From NCBI GenBank assembly GCA_913047795.1, contig CAJWTS010000002.1, forward strand, positions 1 to 64,000: 64,000 bases of DNA, written 5' to 3'. Made by a program: the position numbers and the translations under genes. Position 1 is the first letter of the stretch, and each line of letters begins with the position of its first letter. A model generated the notes under the pieces. The model was not told the DNA's origin. It did no database searches and worked only from the letters and a program-made list of their open reading frames with translations. Positions 51,349 to 60,900 of this stretch are shown here, piece after piece. The stretch comes from an uncultured Verrucomicrobiota bacterium. GTDB lineage: Bacteria > Verrucomicrobiota > Kiritimatiellia > CAJWTS01.

Positions 51349-52112
51349 TACATCCCACGGCGATAATCGACAGCCAGGCTGAACTCGGCGATGGTGTTGA
51401 GGTTGGGCCGTACACCGTCATCGGGCCGCATGTGAAAATCGGATCCGATACCCGCGTTCTGGGACACGTCTATCTTGACGGCCACACAACGATCGGACCG
51501 GCGTGTGAAATCTATCCGTTTTCGTCGATCGGCACGCGCACGCAGGATCTCAAATTCAACGGAAATCTTACCTATGTCAAAATCGGAACACGCACTACGA
51601 TTCGTGAATATGTTACGATAAACTCCGCAACGGACGAGGGGGAGACAACCCTCGTAGGTGATGACGTGCTGCTCATGGCCCATTCGCACGTCGCACACAG
51701 TTGCGTGGTGGGTGACCGCGTCGTCATCGCCAACTGCGGGACCTTGGCCGGTCACGTTACGATGGAGGATGATTCGATTCTTGGAGGACTAAGCGGCATT
51801 CATCAATTCGTCAGGGTCGGACGGATGGCCATGCTGGGCGGAGCCTCGAAGATTACCCGGGATTGTCCTCCCTATATGATCATTGATGGTCATCCCGCTG
51901 CCGTTAGGGCCATCAACAAGATCGGGCTCGAGCGTAAGTCGGTGAAACCGGCGATCATTGCGGCGATTAAGAACGCTTACAGGACGCTCTACCGGAAGGA
52001 ATTGGCGGTCAGTCCGGCCCTTGAAATAATTGAAACCACTCCGGACCTCTGCGAAGAGGTACGCTATCTGATTGAATTTATTCGCGGCTCAAAACGTGGC
52101 ATCATTCGATAA
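51345..52112 (+). CDS. lpxA: UDP-N-acetylglucosamine acyltransferase
   Basis: The 255-residue left-handed beta-helix enzyme carries out the first lipid A step, moving a hydroxyacyl chain from ACP to UDP-GlcNAc. Hexapeptide repeats run from IHPTAIIDSQAELGDGVEVGPYTVI-like coils to about 190. The segment MAHSHVAHSCVVGD holds the catalytic His118 (equivalent to E. coli His125), and ISGIHQFVRVGRMAMLGG-type coil (LSGIHQFVRVGRMAM) follows. The last 60 residues are helical. The start is TTG at 51345, fixed by overlap with fabZ and by the family's immediate IHPTA start. Confidence 0.94.
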   Translation: MIHPTAIIDSQAELGDGVEVGPYTVIGPHVKIGSDTRVLGHVYLDGHTTIGPACEIYPFSSIGTRTQDLKFNGNLTYVKIGTRTTIREYVTINSATDEGETTLVGDDVLLMAHSHVAHSCVVGDRVVIANCGTLAGHVTMEDDSILGGLSGIHQFVRVGRMAMLGGASKITRDCPPYMIIDGHPAAVRAINKIGLERKSVKPAIIAAIKNAYRTLYRKELAVSPALEIIETTPDLCEEVRYLIEFIRGSKRGIIR

Positions 52113-52143
52113 TCGAGAAGGCCCGTTGGTTGGGCGTAGAATC

Positions 52144-54084
52144 ATGCGTTACGCATTCTATTTTGTCATTGCCACAGCCCTCGTTGTCGCTCCGGCGACT
52201 GCCGTTGATCGATCGGTACGGGAGCCGCTGGTCGATTTTAGTTTCGACCAGGTCGATCTGCAGAACTTTGTGAAACTGGTCAGCGAACGCACGGGAAAGC
52301 GATTCATTATCGACCATGGCGTCGACGGCAAGGTCACGGTTATTACGCCACGCATTCCCGCGAGCCAGGTTTACCCGCTGTTTCTCTCAATTCTCGAATC
52401 GATCGGCTGCACGGTCGTTGAAGACCGCGGAACGCTGCGTGTCATAAGACTGCCGGAGCGGGGATTACCCGTGGCGCCCCTTTTGACGACAAATGCCGTT
52501 GTGGCGCAGCAAGGCCTTGTCACTCGCGTGCTGGCACTCAAATTTGTCGGTGCTGCCGAGATGCAAAAAGCCCTCGTGTCCACTGTTGGCGCAACGTCCA
52601 AGGGGGGGCTCGCGGCCGTGGAGGCGACGGATCATCTGATCATCACGGATACGGCTGCGAACATTCGTCGCATCGAAGCGATTGTTCGGGAAATCGATCA
52701 GCCGGGTGCGAGTAGCGGTACGGAAATTGTCCGTCTGAAATTTGCCGATGCGCAATCGCTGGCTGACGAACTGTCGCGGGCCATCGCCGGGACGCGATCG
52801 CAAACATCCGCGCAGCGCGCACGCACCCTGCGTACGCGTCTGGGCAGTGGAGGTGCGCTGGCCGGCGGTAAGCGGGACCCGGTCGTTGTCGCGTCACCAC
52901 GCGCAAATTCGCTGATCCTTGCAGGCACACCGGTACAGATCGACGCACTAAAGGGCATTATCGGAGATATGGATGTGGACTCGCCGTCGGGATTGCGCGC
53001 CATACCGCTCAAGTACCTGGACCCTGAAGAAACCGCCGCATTGCTTAACAAGGTGCTGTCCAAGGGTGCCAGCGCGGATCCCAAGGCAGCTCGACCGCAG
53101 CGGATGTCGATCGAGGCGAGCGTGTCTACCCATTCGTTGATCATCGACGCTGCGCCGCGAGATTTCGAACGAATTGTGGCACTTGTGAACGACATGGATT
53201 CGATGCCGCACCAGGTGCTGATCGAACTTGTGATCGCGGAGGTGAGTCTTTCGGATGATCTGAACCTTGGGTTTCAAATGGCCGCCCTCAATGCGCCGGA
53301 GTCCGTGAACGATGTTGTGGGGCAGGGCAGCCTGCTGCTGGATGAGAGTCAGACCAGCTTGTTGAATTCGCTGCAGGATGGTCTGTTCCCTGATGGCATT
53401 ACCTTCGGTCTGGCACGCGGCGCGCGCATGGGTGCGGACGGTAACCTCGTAATTGGATTTCCCGCGGCGATTAATGTCGACGCGTTGCGTCGCAACCGGG
53501 ATGTGCATATTCTTGCGAATACGACGCTCGAGGCGCAGAACAATACCGAGGCCAGCGTCTATATCGTGGAAAACATTCCGATCTTAACCTCGACCATCCA
53601 GGGCACCGGGGCCACGCGCGACGTCATACAGAATATCGAACGACTCGATGTTGGCATAAAGTTGACGCTCACGCCGCACGTCACGCCGGATCTGCAGGTG
53701 ACGATGGAATTGAATCCGAGTATCGAAGCGATTATCGATACGGGGCCCGCCGGCGCGAATTTTGCCCCGACCATTGCGAAGCGGGAGGTTTCGACAACGG
53801 TGACCGTCGCGAACGGCAAGACCGTGATCATTAGCGGGCTCATTCGTGAGGATTCGCAGGAGATCGTGCAGCGTGTGCCGATTCTCGGTTCGATACCTAT
53901 CCTGGGCCTGCTCTTTCGTCACACGGTGAATATCAAGAAGAAGACGAACCTGTTGATCTTCGTCACCCCACACGTGGTGACCAGTGCTGCGGTCGCGGAG
54001 GACATGGCGGATGCGTGGCGGACGCGAACCGGAATCAACACCACGAATGTTGAGGTCAGGTCCGTCGCTCCACGCACACAATAG
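52144..54084 (+). CDS. gspD: Type II secretion system secretin GspD
   Basis: From the ATG at 52144 the product is 646 residues with a signal peptide (YAFYFVIATALVVAPATA). N-domains follow: FSFDQVDLQNFVKLVSERTGKRF (N0), then three N1-N3 repeats with RVLALKFVGAAEMQKAL, VRLKFADAQSLADEL and AIPLKYLDPEETAALL. The secretin domain starts near LIELVIAEVSLSDDLNLGF and ends with VPILGSIPILGLLFRH and NLLIFVTPHVV. It forms the outer membrane channel of a type II secretion or type IV pilus-like machine. A Ser/Gly/Ala-rich loop lies in the N3 region. gspE and gspF follow directly. Confidence 0.93.
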   Translation: MRYAFYFVIATALVVAPATAVDRSVREPLVDFSFDQVDLQNFVKLVSERTGKRFIIDHGVDGKVTVITPRIPASQVYPLFLSILESIGCTVVEDRGTLRVIRLPERGLPVAPLLTTNAVVAQQGLVTRVLALKFVGAAEMQKALVSTVGATSKGGLAAVEATDHLIITDTAANIRRIEAIVREIDQPGASSGTEIVRLKFADAQSLADELSRAIAGTRSQTSAQRARTLRTRLGSGGALAGGKRDPVVVASPRANSLILAGTPVQIDALKGIIGDMDVDSPSGLRAIPLKYLDPEETAALLNKVLSKGASADPKAARPQRMSIEASVSTHSLIIDAAPRDFERIVALVNDMDSMPHQVLIELVIAEVSLSDDLNLGFQMAALNAPESVNDVVGQGSLLLDESQTSLLNSLQDGLFPDGITFGLARGARMGADGNLVIGFPAAINVDALRRNRDVHILANTTLEAQNNTEASVYIVENIPILTSTIQGTGATRDVIQNIERLDVGIKLTLTPHVTPDLQVTMELNPSIEAIIDTGPAGANFAPTIAKREVSTTVTVANGKTVIISGLIREDSQEIVQRVPILGSIPILGLLFRHTVNIKKKTNLLIFVTPHVVTSAAVAEDMADAWRTRTGINTTNVEVRSVAPRTQ

Positions 54085-54093
54085 AAGGCACGC

Positions 54094-55659
54094 ATGGATG
54101 ATGCAGCACGATCCGACCTGCACGCCCTGGCGGTACAGTACGGGCTTCCATTCGTAGCGCAGGTCACATCGGAGATGCTCGATCCGTGTCTCGTCGAGAA
54201 GCTTCCGGTTGAGTGGGCGCGCGCGCATGCGCTCTTGCCCGTTCGGTACGAGGGGCGGCTGGCCGTCCTGACCGCAGACCCGGGCCGGATCTCCGACTAC
54301 GAGTATCTATCCCTGTTGCTGGAAGAAGATCTGCAGCCGGTACTGGCGTCGCCGCAGTGTATCGCGGAGTCGATCGAGACCTGCTACTATAATCGCGAAG
54401 ACACAACCGACGATTTCCTGCGGGATATTGAGACCGGGGACGTCGATGAAAACGCCGTTACGGCGGATGACCTCTTGCAAGTCGCGGAAGCGGCGCCGAT
54501 CACGCAACTCGTCAACCTGATTCTGCTCGAAGCCGTGAAGGCGGGCGCATCGGATATCCATATCGAACCCTTTCAGTCCGGGCTGCGCGTGCGCTATCGG
54601 ATTGATGGCATTTTGTATGATCACACAACACCGCCCAAGCATCTCCAGATTGCGTTGGTTTCACGGCTCAAGGTGATGGGACGTATGGATATCGCGGAGA
54701 AGCGTTTGCCGCAGGATGGTGTCGCGCGGGTGCGTGTCGGTGAGCGCGAAATCGACGTGCGCATATCGACGGTCCCCGTTGCGGAAGGTGAACGCGTGGT
54801 GCTCCGGCTGCTGGATCGCGAGGCAGCTATGCTGCCGATGGCGGACTTGGGGATGGCCGGGCATGCGCTTGAGACCTTCCGCCGTCTTTTAACCGAGCCG
54901 TCGGGAATTCTGCTGATAACCGGGCCAACGGGCAGTGGCAAGACGACGACGCTTTACGCGGCGCTCAATGAACTTGATGCCACCCGTCGCAATATCATTA
55001 CGATCGAGGATCCGATCGAGTATCAGGTCCCGCGCATTGGCCAGATGCAGGTGAATCCGAAAATCGGGCTGACGTTCGCGACGGGCCTGCGCCATATTCT
55101 GCGCCAGGACCCCGATGTCGTGCTCGTTGGCGAAACGCGCGATTTCGAGACTGCGGAAATCGCGGTTAAAGCATCGCTGACCGGTCACCTGGTCTTCTCG
55201 ACCTTGCATACCAACGATGCGCCCAGTGCCGTGTTGCGGCTTGCGGATATGGGAATCGAGGCGTACCTGTTGGCCGCTTCGCTACGGGGTGTGCTTGCGC
55301 AACGCCTGGCGCGACGTTTATGTGTGTCATGTTCGGAGATGCGTCGCTCGCAGGAGGCGGAGATCGGGGCATTGGGCGCCTTTGGTCGCGAGCTCGATGG
55401 TTTGGAAATTCCCGTTGCAAAGGGCTGTCCCGATTGTCGTGAGGGTTATCGCGGTCGCCTGGGCCTGTTCGAATTGATGGAAATCGGTCCCGCCGTGCGC
55501 GGCGAGATGCGTGAAGCCGTGAACAATGTTGATCAATTACGACGATTGGCGATCGAGGCGGGCATGGTGTCGCTGTTGCAGGACGGCGTCTCTAAGATTC
55601 GTGACGGGCAGACCACCGTGGAGGAAATTGTCGACGTGGTTGGCTACCAGGCCGTATGA
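54094..55659 (+). CDS. gspE: Type II secretion system ATPase GspE
   Basis: The 521-residue ATPase has the N-terminal GspE-N/MshEN-type domain (about 1-110, ending ESIETCYYNRED), then EAVKAGASDIHIEPF and Walker A GPTGSGKTTTLYAAL with Lys283. The Asp box TIEDPIEYQVPRIGQMQVNP, Walker B PDVVLVGETRDFETAEIA, the His box LTGHLVFSTLHTNDA, and a four-Cys zinc finger (CVSC and CPDC) in RLCVSCSE and KGCPDCREGYRGR follow. It powers pseudopilus assembly from the cytoplasm. Its stop overlaps the gspF start (ATGA). Confidence 0.95.
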   Translation: MDDAARSDLHALAVQYGLPFVAQVTSEMLDPCLVEKLPVEWARAHALLPVRYEGRLAVLTADPGRISDYEYLSLLLEEDLQPVLASPQCIAESIETCYYNREDTTDDFLRDIETGDVDENAVTADDLLQVAEAAPITQLVNLILLEAVKAGASDIHIEPFQSGLRVRYRIDGILYDHTTPPKHLQIALVSRLKVMGRMDIAEKRLPQDGVARVRVGEREIDVRISTVPVAEGERVVLRLLDREAAMLPMADLGMAGHALETFRRLLTEPSGILLITGPTGSGKTTTLYAALNELDATRRNIITIEDPIEYQVPRIGQMQVNPKIGLTFATGLRHILRQDPDVVLVGETRDFETAEIAVKASLTGHLVFSTLHTNDAPSAVLRLADMGIEAYLLAASLRGVLAQRLARRLCVSCSEMRRSQEAEIGALGAFGRELDGLEIPVAKGCPDCREGYRGRLGLFELMEIGPAVRGEMREAVNNVDQLRRLAIEAGMVSLLQDGVSKIRDGQTTVEEIVDVVGYQAV

Positions 55660-56864
55660 CCACCTACGCTTACAGGGGATTCAGCGAAGCGGGTCGGCAA
55701 CAGAAGGGCCTGATCGAGGCCCGCAGCGTGAAAGACGCGCGCGCGATACTGGCACGCCGGGGCACGCTCGCGGACGCTGTGGCCCCGGCGGACGACCGGA
55801 CATCGCGATTCCGATACGGGGGACGCGGCGGGTTTTCGGGCGAAGATCGTGCGGGCCTATATCACGAATTGGGGGCACTGCAGGAAGCAGGGATCTCGAT
55901 CGAGAAATGCTTTGATCTGCTGATCGACTCGCCGGAAATGGAAGCGCACCGCCATGTTCTGGCCGGAATCCGTGATCGAATTCGTGATGGCGGGTCGTTG
56001 GCGGCTGCGATGGGAGTCGAGCGGGCCATGATTACGCCGCTCGAAGGCGCGATACTGGAGGTGGGCGAGCGGACCGGGACGCTCGCCGATGTCCTGCAGC
56101 AATTGGCGGCAACGCTTGATTCAGAGAAAACACTGCGGGATCGGGTCCGTAATGCGATGATCTATCCGGCGGTGGTCGTAGTGGTCGGCGTGGTGCTATC
56201 TGTCGGCCTGCTTGGCTTCGGCCTGCCGTTTGTTGCGGGCCTGCTGGAGGACACCCGTATTGAATTGCCACTCCTGACGCGCTTCATGTTGGCCGCAGGC
56301 GGTATTTTGCGCGTGGCGGGTGTACCGCTGCTGCTTGCGGCGTTTCTCGGGTGGATCTGGGCGCGCCGCCTATCGCGTGAGACATCGGCCGGCGCGATGA
56401 CGTTGGATCGGTTGGGCTATCGCATCCCCATATTCGGCCGGGGCCGGACGATTACCGCGAATATTCGTTTTGCAACGACGCTGGCGGCCCTGTTGCGTGG
56501 CGGTGTTCCGCTGGTCGAGGGTATGCCGATGGCGGGGCGGGCGACAGGCAGCGCCTGGGTGACGGGCCTTGTGGATCGTGAGACGGATGCAGTGATGCAT
56601 GGAGAGTCCCTGTCGGATGCGGTGCGTCGCATTCCTCCTCTCGCGACATCGCTGCCCGGCTGGATCCAGGCGGGTGAAGCCAGTGGCGACCTCGCGCGGC
56701 TTCTGGAGAAGGCCGCCATGCGCTGTAACCGGCAGTGGGAGAACTATATAAGCCGCGTGCTCGGCGTTCTGGAGCCCATGCTGATCCTGCTGGTCGGTGC
56801 GTTCGTTCTGACCGTAACCCTTGCGGTCCTTTTGCCACTACTGGCGATCAGCCAGTCGCTATAG
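55656..56864 (+). CDS. gspF: Type II secretion system inner membrane protein GspF
   Basis: The 402-residue platform protein begins MTTYAYRGFSEAGRQQKGLIEARS, the usual GspF opening. It has two GspF domains (about 65-185 and 268-390) with YHELGALQEAGISIEKC and TLAALLRGGVPLVEGM. There are three membrane segments (VVVVVGVVLSVGLLGFGLPF, VPLLLAAFLGWIW and MLILLVGAFVLTVTLAVLLP). It links the ATPase to the pseudopilus. No gspG/pilin, gspC or prepilin peptidase gene follows; a convergent SPFH gene ends the cluster, so the rest of the system must be elsewhere. Confidence 0.94.
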   Translation: MTTYAYRGFSEAGRQQKGLIEARSVKDARAILARRGTLADAVAPADDRTSRFRYGGRGGFSGEDRAGLYHELGALQEAGISIEKCFDLLIDSPEMEAHRHVLAGIRDRIRDGGSLAAAMGVERAMITPLEGAILEVGERTGTLADVLQQLAATLDSEKTLRDRVRNAMIYPAVVVVVGVVLSVGLLGFGLPFVAGLLEDTRIELPLLTRFMLAAGGILRVAGVPLLLAAFLGWIWARRLSRETSAGAMTLDRLGYRIPIFGRGRTITANIRFATTLAALLRGGVPLVEGMPMAGRATGSAWVTGLVDRETDAVMHGESLSDAVRRIPPLATSLPGWIQAGEASGDLARLLEKAAMRCNRQWENYISRVLGVLEPMLILLVGAFVLTVTLAVLLPLLAISQSL

Positions 56865-56883
56865 CTCCCGGGGTTCAGAGGTT

Positions 56884-56939
56884 GGGAGGCGCCCAGTTCA
56901 CGGTTCGAAACCCGTCAACTGTGAACCTTCAGGCCTCCC
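56884..56939. terminator. Nested hairpin between convergent gspF and SPFH genes
   Basis: An outer stem gggaggc (56884-56890)/gcctccc (56933-56939) encloses an inner stem gttcacggtt (56896-56905)/aactgtgaac (56917-56926) with one mismatch. It fills the 78-bp gap between two convergent genes and is symmetric, so it could end transcription from both sides. No T-run on either side. Confidence 0.55.
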
Positions 56940-56942
56940 TGC

Positions 56943-57836
56943 CTATTTCCCGATAGTCTCGCCCATATGCATCAGGGGCAGCGGCTGCGGGCTGTCGCCA
57001 TTGATGAAGTAGATCTTGGCGGCGGGATCCTTCGCCATCTTCGTGAGGGCTTCCAGGGCCTTGAGATGGATGTAGGTCGGGTTGTTGCCGATCGCGGCAT
57101 TGATCTTCTCGATTTCGTAAGCCTGCGCGTCGGCCAGTACCTTGACCTTCTCGGCCTCAGCCGCGGCCGCATCGCGCTCAGCTTCCGCCAGCGCAACTTT
57201 CTGTGCCTGCTCGGTCTTGTAGCGACCCAGTTCGGCTATCTGTTTCTGGGCCTCCTGCTCGCGCACCTTCTTTTCTTCAATCGCTTTGATAATGAAGCCG
57301 GGCAACTCGATGTCCCGAATCAGCACGTCCTGTACTTCGACGCCACGTTCCGCCATGAACTCACCCAGTCCCAGTTTCAAGGACTCCTGCAGAATCTGTT
57401 GGGTTTCTTCCAGGAAGAAATCTTCAGCACGTTTGATGGACTTGCCTTGCTCGCGCAACAGGGAGCGCAGTTTGGGTTCGAGGTGGACTCTGATGACGGT
57501 GTCCGCGCTACCGGTATTCTTGAGGATTTGGGCTGCCTGGTCGCCTTCAATTCGAAATTGCACACTGACCTCAAGACGCGTCGTCAACTGGTCCTGGGAC
57601 GGCACACCGGCGACCTCCTTATGCGTCTTCTGGCGCGTGTCAAACAGAGTCCAATGGTAGAGCGGGTTGACCGGCAGATGCAGGCCTTGCGTATAGGGCT
57701 TGTCGACGACCTTGCCGAACAGGGCAGCGACGCCCACGTGACCGGTCGGTACAACCTTGAAGAATCGCCCGCCCACAGCGATGACGACCATGGCGATGAC
57801 AACGGCGAATACCAGCGAACCTCTCAACTTATCCAT
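56943..57836 (-). CDS. SPFH/prohibitin-family membrane protein
   Basis: The 297-residue protein has one N-terminal membrane segment (about residues 7-26, LVFAVVIAMVVIAVGGRFF). A band-7 domain follows (VVPTGHVGVAALFGKV, TRLEVSVQFRIEGDQAAQIL), then a long Ala/Glu/Lys coiled coil (EEKKVREQEAQKQIAELGRYKTEQ region, about 190-250) and the tail LKALEALTKMAKDP. Prohibitin-like proteins form rings or scaffolds in the membrane and often modulate FtsH-type proteases. No NfeD or HflK partner is adjacent. It is a single gene, convergent with gspF. Confidence 0.87.
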   Translation of the reverse strand: MDKLRGSLVFAVVIAMVVIAVGGRFFKVVPTGHVGVAALFGKVVDKPYTQGLHLPVNPLYHWTLFDTRQKTHKEVAGVPSQDQLTTRLEVSVQFRIEGDQAAQILKNTGSADTVIRVHLEPKLRSLLREQGKSIKRAEDFFLEETQQILQESLKLGLGEFMAERGVEVQDVLIRDIELPGFIIKAIEEKKVREQEAQKQIAELGRYKTEQAQKVALAEAERDAAAAEAEKVKVLADAQAYEIEKINAAIGNNPTYIHLKALEALTKMAKDPAAKIYFINGDSPQPLPLMHMGETIGK

Positions 57837-57963
57837 GCGGAATCTCCTTTAAGAATGAAAGGGGACTATAGGGGGGTCGGTCTCGCTGGTCAAGCGGCAT
57901 GAGGGATTTATCGTCTCCGTGACAAACGCTCCTTGCTTGCTCCGATCGCCGCCCGGGTTTAAC

Positions 57964-57982
57964 CTCTCACCGCCTTTGAGAG
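57964..57982 (+). promoter_or_regulatory. Small hairpin covering the ribosome-binding region of the fused acyltransferase gene
   Basis: ctctca (57964-57969) pairs with tgagag (57977-57982) around a seven-base loop, three bases before the ATG at 57986. The only Shine-Dalgarno-like bases (gagag) lie in the right arm, so folding would hide them. Confidence 0.3.
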
Positions 57983-57985
57983 ATC

Positions 57986-60900
57986 ATGAGTGTATCCGAG
58001 ACCAGTCGACTATCGCGATCTTTTGCCTGGCTCAACGTCACGCAGTTCTTCGGGGCTCTGAATGACGGTATCTTCAAGCTGCTGGTCATCTTCTACATCC
58101 TCTACCTGAAGGGCTATGGTTCCGGCAGTTCCGAGAGCATGGCCGCGGCCGCAGGGATAACGGCGGATGCGACAGCCGTCTTCGTGCTCCCGTTCCTCCT
58201 GTTCTCACACGCCGGGGGTGTCCTGGCCGATCGTCTCAGCAAGAGCCTGATTACTGTCTGGGTAAAGATTGCTGAAATCGTCGTGATGGTCTTTGGCTGT
58301 ATCGCAATCAGCCTCGGCAGCCAGGCCATGTGTTACGGGGCCATTTTCCTGATGGCGACCCAGAGTGCCATCTTCAGTCCATCCAAGTTCGGAATCATTC
58401 CCGAATTGGCTGGGCGAACGAATCTCTCGCGTGCCAACAGCGTGCTCGTCGGCTTGACGTATCTGGCGATCATCCTCGGGACCTTCGTGCCGTCGCTATT
58501 TCTGCATAAACTGTTTCCGGATAGTTATGTCGGACTCGGGGCGCTTTGTGTTGCGATTGCTGTCATCGGGCTTCTGAGCAGTCTGCGTATCGAGCGCACG
58601 CCGCCGGCGCAGGGCACGCAGCGTATGTCGCTATTGTTTGTCGTCAAGATCTACCAGACGCTGCGGCGCACGCGGCAGGACGCCTACCTGTTTATGGCCT
58701 TGATGGCGGCGGCATATTTTCTCTTTCTCGCGTCGTTTATCCAGCAGAACATGATCCTCTATTCCCGGCAGGTGTTGGGTTGGGATTGGATCTATGGTGG
58801 CTACCTTTTCACCACCGCCGCGGTTGGTATTGGTATCGGCGCGCTGCTCGCCGGGCGACTCTCGGGACGCAATGTGGAGTACGGCATTGTGCCGCTTGGT
58901 GCGATCGGGCTGACGCTTTCCTGTCTTTTCTTCTCGGTCGTTGACAGTTTCGCAGGTGCCGCGTTTTCCGGCGTCTTGCTGGGCATCAGTTGCGGTCTGT
59001 TCATTGTGCCGATCAATGCGTTCATTCAGCTTCAGAGCCCGCGAAACGAGATCGGCGAGATTCTAGCTGCAATGAATTTCTGTAACTTCATTGGCATCCT
59101 CCTGTCAGCGGTTGTGATCAAGTCGATTTACCTGATCCCGGGGGTCACGGCCTCCCACGGATTTTTCGCGGCCGGGTTGCTGACGATTATCCTGACGGTT
59201 TTGACCCTGCGTGTGCTGCCGGACTTCTTCATCCGTTTTTTGTGCGTGCTATTGACACGGTTTTGCTACCGCGTCCGAGCACTGGGAAGCGAGAATGTGC
59301 CCGCGATCGGCCCCGCATTGCTGCTGCCGAACCATGTGACATGGGTGGACGCGTTGTTGATTGCGGCTACCCAGCAGCGCCGCATCAGGTTCGTGATGTG
59401 GCGTGAGATGTACGAACGAGGCGGGTTCGGATGGCTGTATCGCCTGATGGGCGTGATTCCTATCGCGCATAATGATCCTCCCAAGGAGATCCTGCGGTCG
59501 TTGCGTGCCGCGCGTGAAGCCCTTGGGGCGGGCTACCTGGTCTGCCTGTTTCCCGAGGGCGCGCTGACCCGTAACGGGCACATGCGGGCCTTTCGACCCG
59601 GATTCGAGCGGATATTGCGGGGAACCGATTACCCCATCATTCCCGTGCATATTCATGGGGCATGGGGGAGCATCTTCAGTCATGCCTACGGTCCGCCGCT
59701 CAGTTCCCTGCGGCCACGCCGGTTTCCATACCCCGTGGTTGTACATTTCGGCCGGCCTCTCCCGGCGACCGCTACTGTGCAGGAGGTGCGCCTGCGGATT
59801 ACCGAAACCGGAGGAGAGACGGTGCAGGAGCTCCGGCATGAGGGGGAGACATTGGGGCCGTTATTCGTACGATCGGCGCGCAGACGCTGGGGCCGCGCCG
59901 CGATGTCGGACACAACGGGTAAGCGATTGACCTACGGCAAGGCGTTGATTTCGGCCATTGTGCTGGCAAAGACGCTGGATCCCATGACGAAGGGTCAGAA
60001 GATGGTGGGCGTGATGTTGCCGGCCACGGTGGGCGGGGCGTTGATCAACTTTGCCCTGACCATACTGGGGCGCACCCCGGTTAATCTCAATTTCACCGCG
60101 TCCCGGGATGCCTTTCAATCTGCGCTCAGCCAGACGGAGATCACGACCATTATCTCGTCACGTTCCTTTCTTGAAAAACTGGAAGATTTCGAGGCGCCGG
60201 AGGGCACGGTATTCATGGAGGACGTCTCCGCCGGGATCTCGCCGGCGGTCAAACTTTCTGCATTGCTCGAAGCCCTGTTTGCTCCACGCAACTATATCAA
60301 TCGGAACAGTGTTCGGAATCCTGATGAACTGGCAACCGTGATCTTCTCATCGGGCAGCACCGCGGAACCGAAAGGGGTCATGCTCAGTCATCACAACATA
60401 ACGTCGAATATAGAGGGGTTCAGCCGCGTAACGCATTTCAATCGAGAAGACGGAATGTGCGCCGCCTTGCCCTTCTTTCATTCGTTTGGATACACCGCCA
60501 CGCTCTGGTGTCCCGTAATCTGGGGTTTTCGCGTGGCCTACCATCCCAACCCGCTTGATGGTGCGAAAATTGCCGAGATTGTACGCGAGGAGCGATCCAC
60601 GATCCTGCTCGCAACGCCCACGTTTCTGTTGGCCTATATCCGCAAGGCATCGGCGGAGGACTTCAGCACGCTACGGATCGTCGTGACCGGTGCGGAGAAG
60701 CTCAAGGAGCGCGTCGCCGCTTCGTTTGAGAAGAAATTCGGCACCCGGCCGCTGGAAGGATATGGCGCAACCGAGCTGTCGCCGGTAGTTTCGCTGAATA
60801 TCCCGGATGTTGTCGACGGCGATTTGGATCAGGTTGGAACAAAGTCCGGGTCGATCGGGCATCCCATTCCGGGCGTTGCGTTGAAAATTGCCGATATCGA

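Noticed and set aside
56895-56926. T-arm-like GGTTCGAAACCC suggesting a tRNA
   Set aside because: No acceptor, D or anticodon arms can be built around it, and the bases are better explained by the nested hairpin.
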